A stretch of DNA of 22,856 bases from Omnitrophica bacterium GWA2_52_8. GTDB taxonomy: Bacteria > Omnitrophota > Omnitrophia > Omnitrophales > Aquincolibacteriaceae. The notes under the pieces are model-generated. The model was not told where the DNA came from, ran no database searches, and saw only the letters and a program-made list of their open reading frames with translations. Of this stretch, positions 15,851 to 22,856 are shown in pieces. Position 1 is the stretch's first letter, and each line of letters begins with the position of its first letter. The DNA is taken from the NCBI GenBank assembly GCA_001804025.1, contig MHFC01000126.1, positions 1 through 22,856 of the forward strand, in the 5' to 3' direction. A program made the position numbers and the translations under genes.

Positions 15851-18151
15851 ATGACCGTTCTTCGCGACACTCCAATCCAAAATAAACGCACCTCAGACAT
15901 CCCCGGCCGTTTTCAAACGGCGCGGTTCACGCTGTGGGTGGACCGTTTCATGAACCATTTCATCAAAGCCGGCGGTCTCGGGATTATTGCGGCGGTCATG
16001 GGAATTTTTATCTTCATTTTTTTGCAGACCATCCCTTTGTTTCAGGGTGCCCGGGTCGAGGAAATCGGGACGCTGCAATTTCCGCCGGATGATTACGAAT
16101 GTTTCGGGGTGGATGAATGGGTTGAGCTGCCCTATGCCGCGACGAAGACGGGCATCCTGCGTTTTTTAAACGTTGAGACCGGCGCTGTTGAACGCGAAAT
16201 CAATGTCGCGGCGGAAACGGGAAAAAAGTTTACCGCGGTCCGTCAGAATCTCGAAAGTCAGGAAATCCTTTTCGGTACGGACGGCGGGGAATTTTTAATT
16301 GCGGACCTTCAATACACTCCCGTTTATGAGGGACAAAAGCGTAAGATCGAGGCGGAAGTCCGTTTCAGCGATGTGTTCGCGGCTGGCGGCACCGGGCCGG
16401 TGATCGATATCAGTTATTCCGACCACGGGGAAAGAAAACTGGCGGCTGTTTTGCAGGGGGAAGCGGAGCGCCGCGAAGTCCGCATTGTGACTTTTTCCCA
16501 GGCCAGAAGTCTGATGGGGGCCGGCAAAGTCGAATTGAACCAGACCTTTGATCTGACGCCGCAAATCAAGGGTGTTCCCGAGAAAGTGATGGTGAATTCC
16601 CAAGCCGACAGTGTTCTCGTGACAACTCAGGCGGGAGACGTTTATTTTTTCTACTATACCGACGAAGAGATGGATCTGCGGCAGGTGTTCCGTCCTTTTT
16701 CAGCGCTTCCAAATCCCGCCATTGCTTCTATCGATTACTTGCTGGGGTCGGTTTCGGTGGTGCTCACACATGAAAGCGGCCTCAACGAGATCTACAGCCT
16801 CTATGTGCCCGAAGGCGGAAAATCACGAATGTACGGGAAAACAAAAACCTTTGAGCCTGTCCCGGGCGGCGCTACCTATTATGACGCAAGCCTCCGCAAC
16901 AAGGCGTTTCTGATCGGCCGGGAAAATTTTGTCTCTCTGCGTTACGCGACTTCCGAAAGCGTGCGCTGGCAAACAGACCTGCCGTTTACGGTTTATCGCG
17001 CTGCGCTCGGCAGAAAGTATGACCGGATGCTGTTTCTGGAGAATAGCGGCACCCTTCACATCTATCGTTTGACCGACCCTCATCCCGAATCCGGATTTCA
17101 CGCTTTTTTCCAGAAAAATTGGTACGAAGGATACAGCAAACCGACTTATGAATGGCAGTCCACGGGCGGCACCGATGATTTTGAGGCGAAGCTTTCGCTT
17201 GTGCCGCTGATGATCGGGACCCTGAAAGGGACGCTTTATGCGATGTTTTTTGCGCTTCCGGTCGCGCTGATCGCAGCGCTTTACACCGCGCAGTTTGCGC
17301 ACCCGCGTTTTAAACTTTTCGTCAAACCGGCGATGGAGGTCATGGCGTCTTTGCCGTCCGTCGTTTTGGGATTTTTGGCCGCATTGTGGCTGGCCCCTCT
17401 GATCGAGAACCGGGTCCCGTCGATGATCCTTATCGTTTTATTTCTGCCGGCCGCGGCGTTTATGTTCGGCGATTATTGGACCCGGCTGCCTTTGCAGCGC
17501 CGGAACCTCATCCGGTCCGGATATGAATGGGTCGCGATGGTTCCGATCCTGCTGCTTGTTTGCTGGGCGGGCTGGCACCTGGGTCCCGTGCTTGAGCGCG
17601 CCGTGTTTTTTTTCCATGATCCGGAGACCGGCGCACGCATTGCGGACTTCCGCCTGTGGTGGCCGCATGTGACAGGCACGCCGTTTGAGCAGCGCAATTC
17701 GCTGGTGGTGGGTTTTATGATGGCCTTTGCCGTGATCCCGATCATCTTCACGATTGCCGAAGATGCTTTGTCCAACGTGCCAAAAACGCTTACTTCCGGT
17801 TCTTTGGCGCTGGGCGCAAGCCGGTGGCAGACGGCCATGCGGGTCGTTTTACCGACCGCCTATCCCGGAATCTTTTCGGCGGTTATGGTCGGCCTGGGCC
17901 GGGCCGTCGGCGAAACCATGATTGTCGTTATGGCGACGGGAAATACGCCGATCATGGATTTCAATATTTTCTCCGGAATGCGCACACTCTCCGCCAATAT
18001 CGCAGTGGAACTTCCGGAAGCGCCTTATCTGGGGACGCTCTACCGCACGCTCTTCTTCGGCGCGATGGTGCTATTTCTGATGACGTTTATGGTGAACACA
18101 GCGGCCGAAGTGATCCGGCAGCGCTTGAGAGAAAAATATAGGACCGTTTAA
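15851..18151 (+). CDS. pstC: Phosphate ABC transporter permease PstC, long form
   Basis: Inner-membrane channel subunit of the Pst importer. With 766 residues it is more than twice the size of E. coli PstC. Helix 1 (about 38-62) is followed by a soluble part of roughly 380 residues (64-444), rich in short beta strands and resembling a propeller-like fold. The permease core starts near 445 (LVPLMIGTLKGTLYAMFFAL). The ABC-contact EAA loop is clear at about 635-665 (EDALSNVPKTLTSGSLALGA). A second insertion lies between core helices near 540-620. The soluble part follows helix 1, so it should face the periplasm. Long PstC forms are known in several Proteobacteria. The ATG at 15851 was chosen over a TTG at 15824, which lies within the hairpin; no strong ribosome site is seen for either. 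Stop and pstA ATG are directly adjacent. Confidence 0.92.
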   Translation: MTVLRDTPIQNKRTSDIPGRFQTARFTLWVDRFMNHFIKAGGLGIIAAVMGIFIFIFLQTIPLFQGARVEEIGTLQFPPDDYECFGVDEWVELPYAATKTGILRFLNVETGAVEREINVAAETGKKFTAVRQNLESQEILFGTDGGEFLIADLQYTPVYEGQKRKIEAEVRFSDVFAAGGTGPVIDISYSDHGERKLAAVLQGEAERREVRIVTFSQARSLMGAGKVELNQTFDLTPQIKGVPEKVMVNSQADSVLVTTQAGDVYFFYYTDEEMDLRQVFRPFSALPNPAIASIDYLLGSVSVVLTHESGLNEIYSLYVPEGGKSRMYGKTKTFEPVPGGATYYDASLRNKAFLIGRENFVSLRYATSESVRWQTDLPFTVYRAALGRKYDRMLFLENSGTLHIYRLTDPHPESGFHAFFQKNWYEGYSKPTYEWQSTGGTDDFEAKLSLVPLMIGTLKGTLYAMFFALPVALIAALYTAQFAHPRFKLFVKPAMEVMASLPSVVLGFLAALWLAPLIENRVPSMILIVLFLPAAAFMFGDYWTRLPLQRRNLIRSGYEWVAMVPILLLVCWAGWHLGPVLERAVFFFHDPETGARIADFRLWWPHVTGTPFEQRNSLVVGFMMAFAVIPIIFTIAEDALSNVPKTLTSGSLALGASRWQTAMRVVLPTAYPGIFSAVMVGLGRAVGETMIVVMATGNTPIMDFNIFSGMRTLSANIAVELPEAPYLGTLYRTLFFGAMVLFLMTFMVNTAAEVIRQRLREKYRTV

Positions 18152-19837
18152 ATGCTGAAACAGCCGCCGTTATTAAAACCGGAAGTCCGCAAATACCGTC
18201 CGCCCGGTGAATCTTTCGTCTGGTTTACGGCCACGGGCCTGTCTTTGGGGCTTGTGATGATTCTTTTTTTGCTGGGGATTATTTTTGTCAAAGGGGTGGA
18301 TGTTTTCTGGCCCAAAAAAGCGGCGCTGATTGAGCTCAAGCCGGACAGTCCCGCCCAGATCGGGCCGGAAAGATTTCTTGCCGGGGTTGTGACGACGGTC
18401 CAGGAAAAAATAGGCGGGGATTCAGCGGCCCTCGCGGAGTCCCAAAAAGAATGGCAGCTTTTTGTAGGCAACAAGGATGTTTACGGATACGGATTTAAAT
18501 ATTTTGATGCGGCCTTCATTCAGAAAGTGTCCTACCCTGAAAGTCTTGCCCGCATCGAACGCCTGGAGTACGGCGATGCGTTCGGATATCCGGTCATGAT
18601 TAAGCTTGCGGCAGGACAGATCCGGACGGCCGGCCAGCCGGGGTTTATCGGCGAGCTGAAGCGGCTCGTGCATGAATCCGAAAAACGCTGGGACAAAATC
18701 CGCGATATCGAGAAAAGGCAAATCGGAAAAATCAATGACCGCCTGGAAGATCTCAGGCTCAAGGAAAAATCACGGACGTCTCAACACGGTCTGGAAGCGC
18801 GCAGTCATCGGGAACTGATCGCGCAGGAAGCCGCCGGGCTTCAGGGACAGTATCAGCTGCTGGCCCAAAAGGCCCAGGAGCTGAGAAAATTGCAAAAACA
18901 GGATCTTATCGTTTACCGTTTGGCCAGCGGAGAAGAAAAAGAATTGCCTGCGGGGCAAGTCCTCGGATTTTATTTTCCGAATCAGCTGAACTGGGCGGGG
19001 CGGGCCGGGCTGTTTTGCAAAAGAGTGTTTCAGTATTTGTCGGATGCCCCGCGGGAAGCCAATACCGAAGGCGGCGTTTTCCCGGCCATTTTCGGAACGC
19101 TGGTGATGACGGTCCTGATGAGTCTGGCGGTGACGCCTTTCGGGGTGCTGGCCGCCATTTATTTGAGGGAGTACGCCAAACAGGGATTTTTTGTGCGGGC
19201 CGTGCGGATCGCCGTCAACAATCTGGCCGGCGTTCCTTCGATTGTTTTCGGGGTCTTCGGACTCGGTTTTTTTGTCTATTTCGTCGGCGGGTCGATTGAC
19301 CGCCTGTTTTTCAAAGAAGCGCTTCCGACGCCGACTTTCGGGACCGGCGGTATTTTGTGGGCCTCCTTAACGCTCGCGCTTTTGACGGTTCCGATGGTCA
19401 TTGTCGCAACCGAAGAGGCGCTGGCTGCGGTTCCGCGCGGTATGCGCGAAGGCTCGCTCGCCTGCGGGGCGTCCAAATGGCAGACGATCCAGAGAATTGT
19501 TCTGCCCGCGTCGGCGCCGGGTATTTTAACGGGGCTGATTTTGGCCATGGCCCGCGGTGCAAGCGAAGTGGCGCCCTTGATGCTTGTCGGGGTCGTGAAG
19601 CTGGCGCCGACTCTGCCTTTGGACGGCACGTTTCCGTTTTTTCATCTTGAAAGAAAATTTATGCATCTCGGGTTTCATATTTATGATCTTGGGTTTCAAT
19701 CGCCGGACTCGGAGGCGGCCAAACCGATGGTTTTTGCGACGACGCTGCTATTGATCGGGTTGGTGGTGGTCCTTAATCTCGGGGCGATTATTATTCGTGA
19801 AAATTTGCGCAAGAAATATTCAACGGGAGCTTTTTGA
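18152..19837 (+). CDS. pstA: Phosphate ABC transporter permease PstA, long form
   Basis: Second channel subunit of the Pst importer, inner membrane. The 561 residues again exceed the usual 280-300. After helix 1 (about 22-46) comes a large soluble insertion (about 50-305) that includes a charged coiled coil at about 170-248 ([20 protein letters not shown] and following). The transport core begins near 309 ([20 protein letters not shown]). The EAA loop reads [20 protein letters not shown], followed by [19 protein letters not shown]. Both long subunits are paired here, so the two periplasmic domains may form one assembly. The ATG directly follows the pstC stop, and the stop overlaps the pstB ATG by one base. 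Confidence 0.93.
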   Translation: MLKQPPLLKPEVRKYRPPGESFVWFTATGLSLGLVMILFLLGIIFVKGVDVFWPKKAALIELKPDSPAQIGPERFLAGVVTTVQEKIGGDSAALAESQKEWQLFVGNKDVYGYGFKYFDAAFIQKVSYPESLARIERLEYGDAFGYPVMIKLAAGQIRTAGQPGFIGELKRLVHESEKRWDKIRDIEKRQIGKINDRLEDLRLKEKSRTSQHGLEARSHRELIAQEAAGLQGQYQLLAQKAQELRKLQKQDLIVYRLASGEEKELPAGQVLGFYFPNQLNWAGRAGLFCKRVFQYLSDAPREANTEGGVFPAIFGTLVMTVLMSLAVTPFGVLAAIYLREYAKQGFFVRAVRIAVNNLAGVPSIVFGVFGLGFFVYFVGGSIDRLFFKEALPTPTFGTGGILWASLTLALLTVPMVIVATEEALAAVPRGMREGSLACGASKWQTIQRIVLPASAPGILTGLILAMARGASEVAPLMLVGVVKLAPTLPLDGTFPFFHLERKFMHLGFHIYDLGFQSPDSEAAKPMVFATTLLLIGLVVVLNLGAIIIRENLRKKYSTGAF

Positions 19838-20721
19838 TGACCGAAAAGGATGATGATATGGAGATCATGGAGCAGGAGCGTCAAAAACCGAGGGAGCGGC
19901 ATTTCCGCCAAAAAACGGAAGAGCAGGCGGATATTTCCGCGGAGCGGACCGAAGTTAAAGAGCCGTTCAACCCGCTCATCGAGGTCGTAAATTACAATTT
20001 TTTCTACGGCGCCACGCAGGCCCTTTTCGACGTCGATTTGACAATGCCCGAAAAACAGGTGACGGCCATTATCGGGCCGTCGGGCTGCGGAAAATCCACG
20101 CTGCTGCGCAGCATTAACCGCATGAACGATCTTCTGGACAACGCCTATCACCGCGGCGACATCCGTATCCGGGAGCAAAGCATTTATGATGCCGGCCTTG
20201 AAGTGACGGAACTGCGCAAGCGTATCGGCATGGTTTTTCAAAAGTCGAACCCGTTTCCGAAGACCATTTATGAGAATGTGGTCTACAGCCTGCGCGTGGC
20301 GGGGCAAAACAACAAAACCGTTCTCAACGAGGCCGTCGAACGCAGCCTCAAGGCCGCGGCACTGTGGGACGAAGCCAAGGACCGTCTGGACGAGAGCGCG
20401 CTCAGCCTTTCCGGCGGACAGATGCAGCGGTTGTGTATCGCGCGGGCCGTGGCGAACCGGCCGGAAATCCTGCTGATGGACGAACCGTGCTCGGCTTTGG
20501 ACCCTATTGCGACGGCCAAGATCGAAGAACTCATGTACCAGCTTAAGAAAGACTACACCATCGTCATCGTGACGCACAACATGCAGCAGGCCGCGCGCGT
20601 AGCCGACCATACGGCCTTCTTTTATATGGGGCGGCTGATCGAATTTGGGGAAACGAAGAAAATGTTCATGAGTCCGGACAAGAAACAAACGGAAGAGTAC
20701 ATCACAGGCCGCTTCGGCTGA
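19837..20721 (+). CDS. pstB: Phosphate ABC transporter ATP-binding protein PstB
   Basis: ATPase that drives the PstCA channel, on the cytoplasmic face of the membrane. The 294 residues contain Walker [10 protein letters not shown] (80-88), Q-loop Gln135 in [10 protein letters not shown], signature LSGGQ (191-195), Walker B ILLMDE (211-216), D-loop SALD and switch His247 in [20 protein letters not shown] and [12 protein letters not shown] are typical of PstB. The first 45 residues are an extra charged extension before the ABC domain. The ATG at 19837 overlaps the pstA stop (TGATG) and has GGGAG 7 nt upstream; an ATG at 19858 is an alternative. phoU follows 31 nt later. Confidence 0.96.
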   Translation: MTEKDDDMEIMEQERQKPRERHFRQKTEEQADISAERTEVKEPFNPLIEVVNYNFFYGATQALFDVDLTMPEKQVTAIIGPSGCGKSTLLRSINRMNDLLDNAYHRGDIRIREQSIYDAGLEVTELRKRIGMVFQKSNPFPKTIYENVVYSLRVAGQNNKTVLNEAVERSLKAAALWDEAKDRLDESALSLSGGQMQRLCIARAVANRPEILLMDEPCSALDPIATAKIEELMYQLKKDYTIVIVTHNMQQAARVADHTAFFYMGRLIEFGETKKMFMSPDKKQTEEYITGRFG

Positions 20722-20752
20722 TGCCAGAGGGCGCGCGCCGCCAAGGAGAAAA

Positions 20753-21433
20753 ATGCAACGTCACTTTCATGAAGAATTGAAACAGTTGAAGAACAAGCTG
20801 CTTGAAATGAGCTTTGCGGTCGAGGAAGCGGTGGCAAAGGCCTGTGAGGCGCTTTTTACACGCAGTGCGACGCTCGCCGAGTCGGTGATTGCCGGTGAAA
20901 AACGGATCAATAACTATGAAATCGAAATCGACGAAGAAGGGCATGCCCTTTTTGCGCTCGGACAGCCGATGGCTGTCGACCTGCGGCTGATTACGATGAT
21001 CCTGAAGATCAATACGGACATCGAGCGCATGGGAGACCATGCCGTTAACATTGCCGAAAAGTGTCTTTATATTCTCGATGAGCCGCCGCTCAAGATCGAC
21101 GAACGGTTTGAAAAAATGGCGGCCGCCGCACAAAAAATGCTGCGCGATGCTTTGGGTGCATTCCTGAAAGAAGATACGGACCTTGCCCTGAGCGTGCTCA
21201 AGCGCGACGACGAGGTGGATGACTATAACGCGGCGCTTTATTGCGAATTGAATAACCTTATGGAAGAAAACTCCAAAACCGTGACTGCCGGCATGAACCT
21301 GCTGATGATCAGCCATAATATTGAGCGTATTGCGGATCTTGCCAATAATATTGCCGAAGACGTGATTTACTGGAAACAGGGCCGCGAAGTGCGGCACCGT
21401 ATCCATATGGATAAGCCGTCGGCCGGAATGTGA
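20753..21433 (+). CDS. phoU: Phosphate signalling/transport regulator PhoU
   Basis: Cytoplasmic all-helical protein that links Pst transporter activity to the PhoR-PhoB switch and keeps the regulon off when phosphate is plentiful. The 226 residues hold two PhoU repeats. The first metal/helix signature is at about 84-106 (ITMILKINTDIERMGDHAVN), the second near 183-205 (LLMISHNIERIADLANNIAE). Length is normal. AAGGAG stands about 5 nt before the ATG. It is the last gene of the pstSCAB-phoU order. The gap that follows has small hairpins (GCCGG/CCGGC near 21450) but no clear intrinsic terminator. Confidence 0.95.
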   Translation: MQRHFHEELKQLKNKLLEMSFAVEEAVAKACEALFTRSATLAESVIAGEKRINNYEIEIDEEGHALFALGQPMAVDLRLITMILKINTDIERMGDHAVNIAEKCLYILDEPPLKIDERFEKMAAAAQKMLRDALGAFLKEDTDLALSVLKRDDEVDDYNAALYCELNNLMEENSKTVTAGMNLLMISHNIERIADLANNIAEDVIYWKQGREVRHRIHMDKPSAGM

Positions 21434-21530
21434 CAGCCCCCTATAACTGCCGGTTTTATCCGGCCTTCGGAATTCTCCGGGAGCCTCTATAAGCGGGGCC
21501 GTCAGACCGCGTCACATGGTGACGGATATT

Positions 21531-21560
21531 TTGAAACCCGCAGGGATTTTGCGTTATACT
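21531..21560 (+). promoter_or_regulatory. Sigma70-like promoter of the ROK kinase gene
   Basis: TTGAAA (21531-21536) and TATACT (21555-21560) with an 18-nt spacer. This gives a 5' leader of about 175 nt before the GTG start and suggests the kinase/phosphatase pair can be expressed apart from the pst genes. Confidence 0.6.
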
Positions 21561-21608
21561 TCAGCATTAAAACCCGGTTCAAGTCTCAGGAAAATCCTTC
21601 TGAAATAA

Positions 21609-21662
21609 GGGGAAACGTTTTCCCGCAAGAAAAGCATACGGATCATAGGGCATGGGTCCCAT
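21609..21662. promoter_or_regulatory. Two short palindromes in the ROK gene leader
   Basis: GGGGAAAC/GTTTTCCC at 21609-21624 (7 of 8 paired) and the perfect ATGGG-T-CCCAT at 21652-21662 lie in the 309-nt gap between phoU and the ROK gene. Either could be a repressor operator or a leader hairpin. Otherwise the gap shows no gene. Confidence 0.35.
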
Positions 21663-21742
21663 TTAAGAAGGCTTGAAAAATCGCGAGCCGGAAAAATTGA
21701 CCCAAGCGGCCTGCGGCAGAAAAATCCTCGGGGAGAAATCAC

Positions 21743-22735
21743 GTGGCAAAAAACAAAAAAAGAAAATATTTTCTCGGAATCGACATCGGCGGAACAAAAG
21801 TTCTGACGGCGGTTTTGGACGGACGTTTCCGGATCCGGGGAGAAAAGAAGATCAAGCTCGACGCCCATGAGGACGAGCGCCAATTTTTTGATGCCCTGGA
21901 GAACGCCGTCGCGGAAGCCCTCGACAGCGCCGGGGTCCGGAAAAAAGAACTGCTCGCCGCCGGGGCCGGCTGTCCGGGGATGATCGAGAACCCCAAGGGC
22001 ATTGTCCGGCTTTCACCCAATATTTCATTCCTGAAAAATTGCGCGCTGCGGGAGCGTTTGACGCGCATGTTCGGCGTGCCCTGCGTGATTGAAAATGACG
22101 TGAATGCCGGGCTTTACGGGGAACAGCAGTTCGGTGCCGCGGAAGGGTACCGTCACGTCTTCGGTATTTTCATGGGCACCGGTGTCGGCGGGGCCTTGAT
22201 TTTGGATGGGAAGATTTACAGGGGCGCGACGGGGGCCGCGGGAGAAATCGGGCATGTGTGGCTTTCGCTGCCGAACCTGCTTTCTCAGGAGAGCATGACG
22301 CTTGAGGCCCTTACGGGCCGGCTCGCGATTGCCGCCGGCGCGGGAAATCTCGTGCTGAAGCAAAAAGCGCCCCACTTGTACAAACTGGCCGGCGCCGATT
22401 TGAAAAAGATGAAAAGCAAAGCGCTGAAACGCGCCGTGCGCGGCGGCGACCACGAATTGCGGGCGTTGATTACGGACAAGTCCAGGGTGGTGGGGATCGC
22501 CATGGCCAACGTTGTCAATCTTTTAAATCCCGAACTGATCGTCCTCGGAGGCGGAGTCGTGGAAGCGATGGGGGGAATCATTTTGCCCGAAGCAAAAAAA
22601 GTGATGCAGGCCTATGCGATGGCGCCGATCGTGAAATCCGTGCGGGTGGTCCCGGCCAAACTGAAAGATGATGCGGTCGTCATGGGCGCTGCCAAACTGG
22701 CGTATGACGCCGTGACCCGGAAGGAGAAGCGATGA
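21743..22735 (+). CDS. ROK-family sugar kinase (glucokinase-like)
   Basis: A 330-residue cytoplasmic kinase that probably phosphorylates glucose or a related sugar. ATP-binding DIGGTK (14-19), the catalytic base in ENDVNAG (117-123, Asp119), GTGVGGAL (145-152) and GEIGH (167-171) define the ROK family. No helix-turn-helix is present, so it is an enzyme, not a repressor. The usual zinc motif CxCGxxGC after GEIGH is missing; instead the segment reads WLSLPNLLSQESMTLEALTG, so this is a zinc-free variant. The start is GTG with GGGGAG 7 nt before it. It overlaps the next gene by 4 nt (ATGA), and that gene is a Ppx/GppA phosphatase. Since some ROK glucokinases use polyphosphate, a polyphosphate link is conceivable but unproven. 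Confidence 0.9.
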   Translation: MAKNKKRKYFLGIDIGGTKVLTAVLDGRFRIRGEKKIKLDAHEDERQFFDALENAVAEALDSAGVRKKELLAAGAGCPGMIENPKGIVRLSPNISFLKNCALRERLTRMFGVPCVIENDVNAGLYGEQQFGAAEGYRHVFGIFMGTGVGGALILDGKIYRGATGAAGEIGHVWLSLPNLLSQESMTLEALTGRLAIAAGAGNLVLKQKAPHLYKLAGADLKKMKSKALKRAVRGGDHELRALITDKSRVVGIAMANVVNLLNPELIVLGGGVVEAMGGIILPEAKKVMQAYAMAPIVKSVRVVPAKLKDDAVVMGAAKLAYDAVTRKEKR

Positions 22736-22856
22736 GTGAAGCGCCTGCGCAGGTCCAAACCGTGGCGGTCATCGATATCGGGACCAGCGCCATCCGCATG
22801 GTGATTGCCGAAATCGGACCGAAAGAAGAAGTGCGTTATCTCGAAAACCTTCACAA
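22732..22856 (+). CDS. Ppx/GppA-family phosphatase, 5' part only (cut by window end)
   Basis: The first 41 codons are visible and run off the right edge. The residues AVIDIGTSAIRMVIAEIG match the N-terminal phosphate-binding motif of exopolyphosphatase / pppGpp phosphatases (usual form DIGTNSxRL). The ATG at 22732 overlaps the ROK stop (ATGA), so the two are translationally coupled. GGAGAAG lies 3 nt before the start. Members hydrolyse polyphosphate or (p)ppGpp; the fragment cannot tell which. Position after pst-phoU fits phosphate storage or stress signalling. Confidence 0.8.
   Translation, partial: MSEAPAQVQTVAVIDIGTSAIRMVIAEIGPKEEVRYLENLH

Overview
The window reads as part of a chromosome from a Gram-negative bacterium with a host-free, biosynthetic lifestyle. 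It encodes an outer-membrane porin, a periplasmic phosphate-binding protein, alanine racemase and HrcA/CIRCE-type heat-shock control. Coding density is high, most genes are moderately GC-rich, and short palindromic intergenic repeats are scattered between them. The mix (two GroEL copies, a porin with an N-terminal coiled coil, repeat-rich intergenes) would fit a PVC-group lineage such as Omnitrophota, but that assignment is an impression only. No tRNA, rRNA, insertion sequence, phage gene or CRISPR array was seen.

Left part, minus strand (about 300-10110). (1) A heavy-metal-type two-component pair: OmpR-family regulator, then an overlapping HAMP histidine kinase. (2) A chaperonin cluster read groEL (with GGM tail) - groES - second groEL (without GGM tail). 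It sits behind a sigma70-like promoter and a clear CIRCE operator and ends at a strong hairpin terminator. (3) A compact operon tsaB - alr - birA - coaX (tRNA t6A modification, D-alanine supply, biotin ligation, pantothenate phosphorylation) with overlapping or coupled genes.

Right part, plus strand (10140 to end). A six-helix membrane protein of unknown function is transcribed divergently from tsaB; both genes appear to have almost no 5' leader. Then comes a phosphate-starvation region: a PhoB-like regulator, two tiny paralogous helical proteins, a porin, PstS, long-form PstC and PstA, PstB and PhoU. It is followed by a ROK-family sugar kinase and the start of a Ppx/GppA phosphatase. No PhoR is present.

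The most informative non-coding signals are 11-bp-period direct repeats upstream of phoB and upstream of the small-protein/porin/pst genes. They share the pattern WTTTACS-N4-WTTTACS and look like this organism's Pho box. In the proposed circuit, PhoB controls itself and one long transcription unit that opens with two unstudied small proteins, supplies an outer-membrane pore and the Pst importer, and continues into PhoU. A long hairpin between pstS and pstC may set the excess of binding protein over membrane subunits. The best candidates for something undescribed are the tandem small proteins (18 of 47 aligned residues identical), the divergent leaderless promoter pair and the membrane protein with a helical tail.
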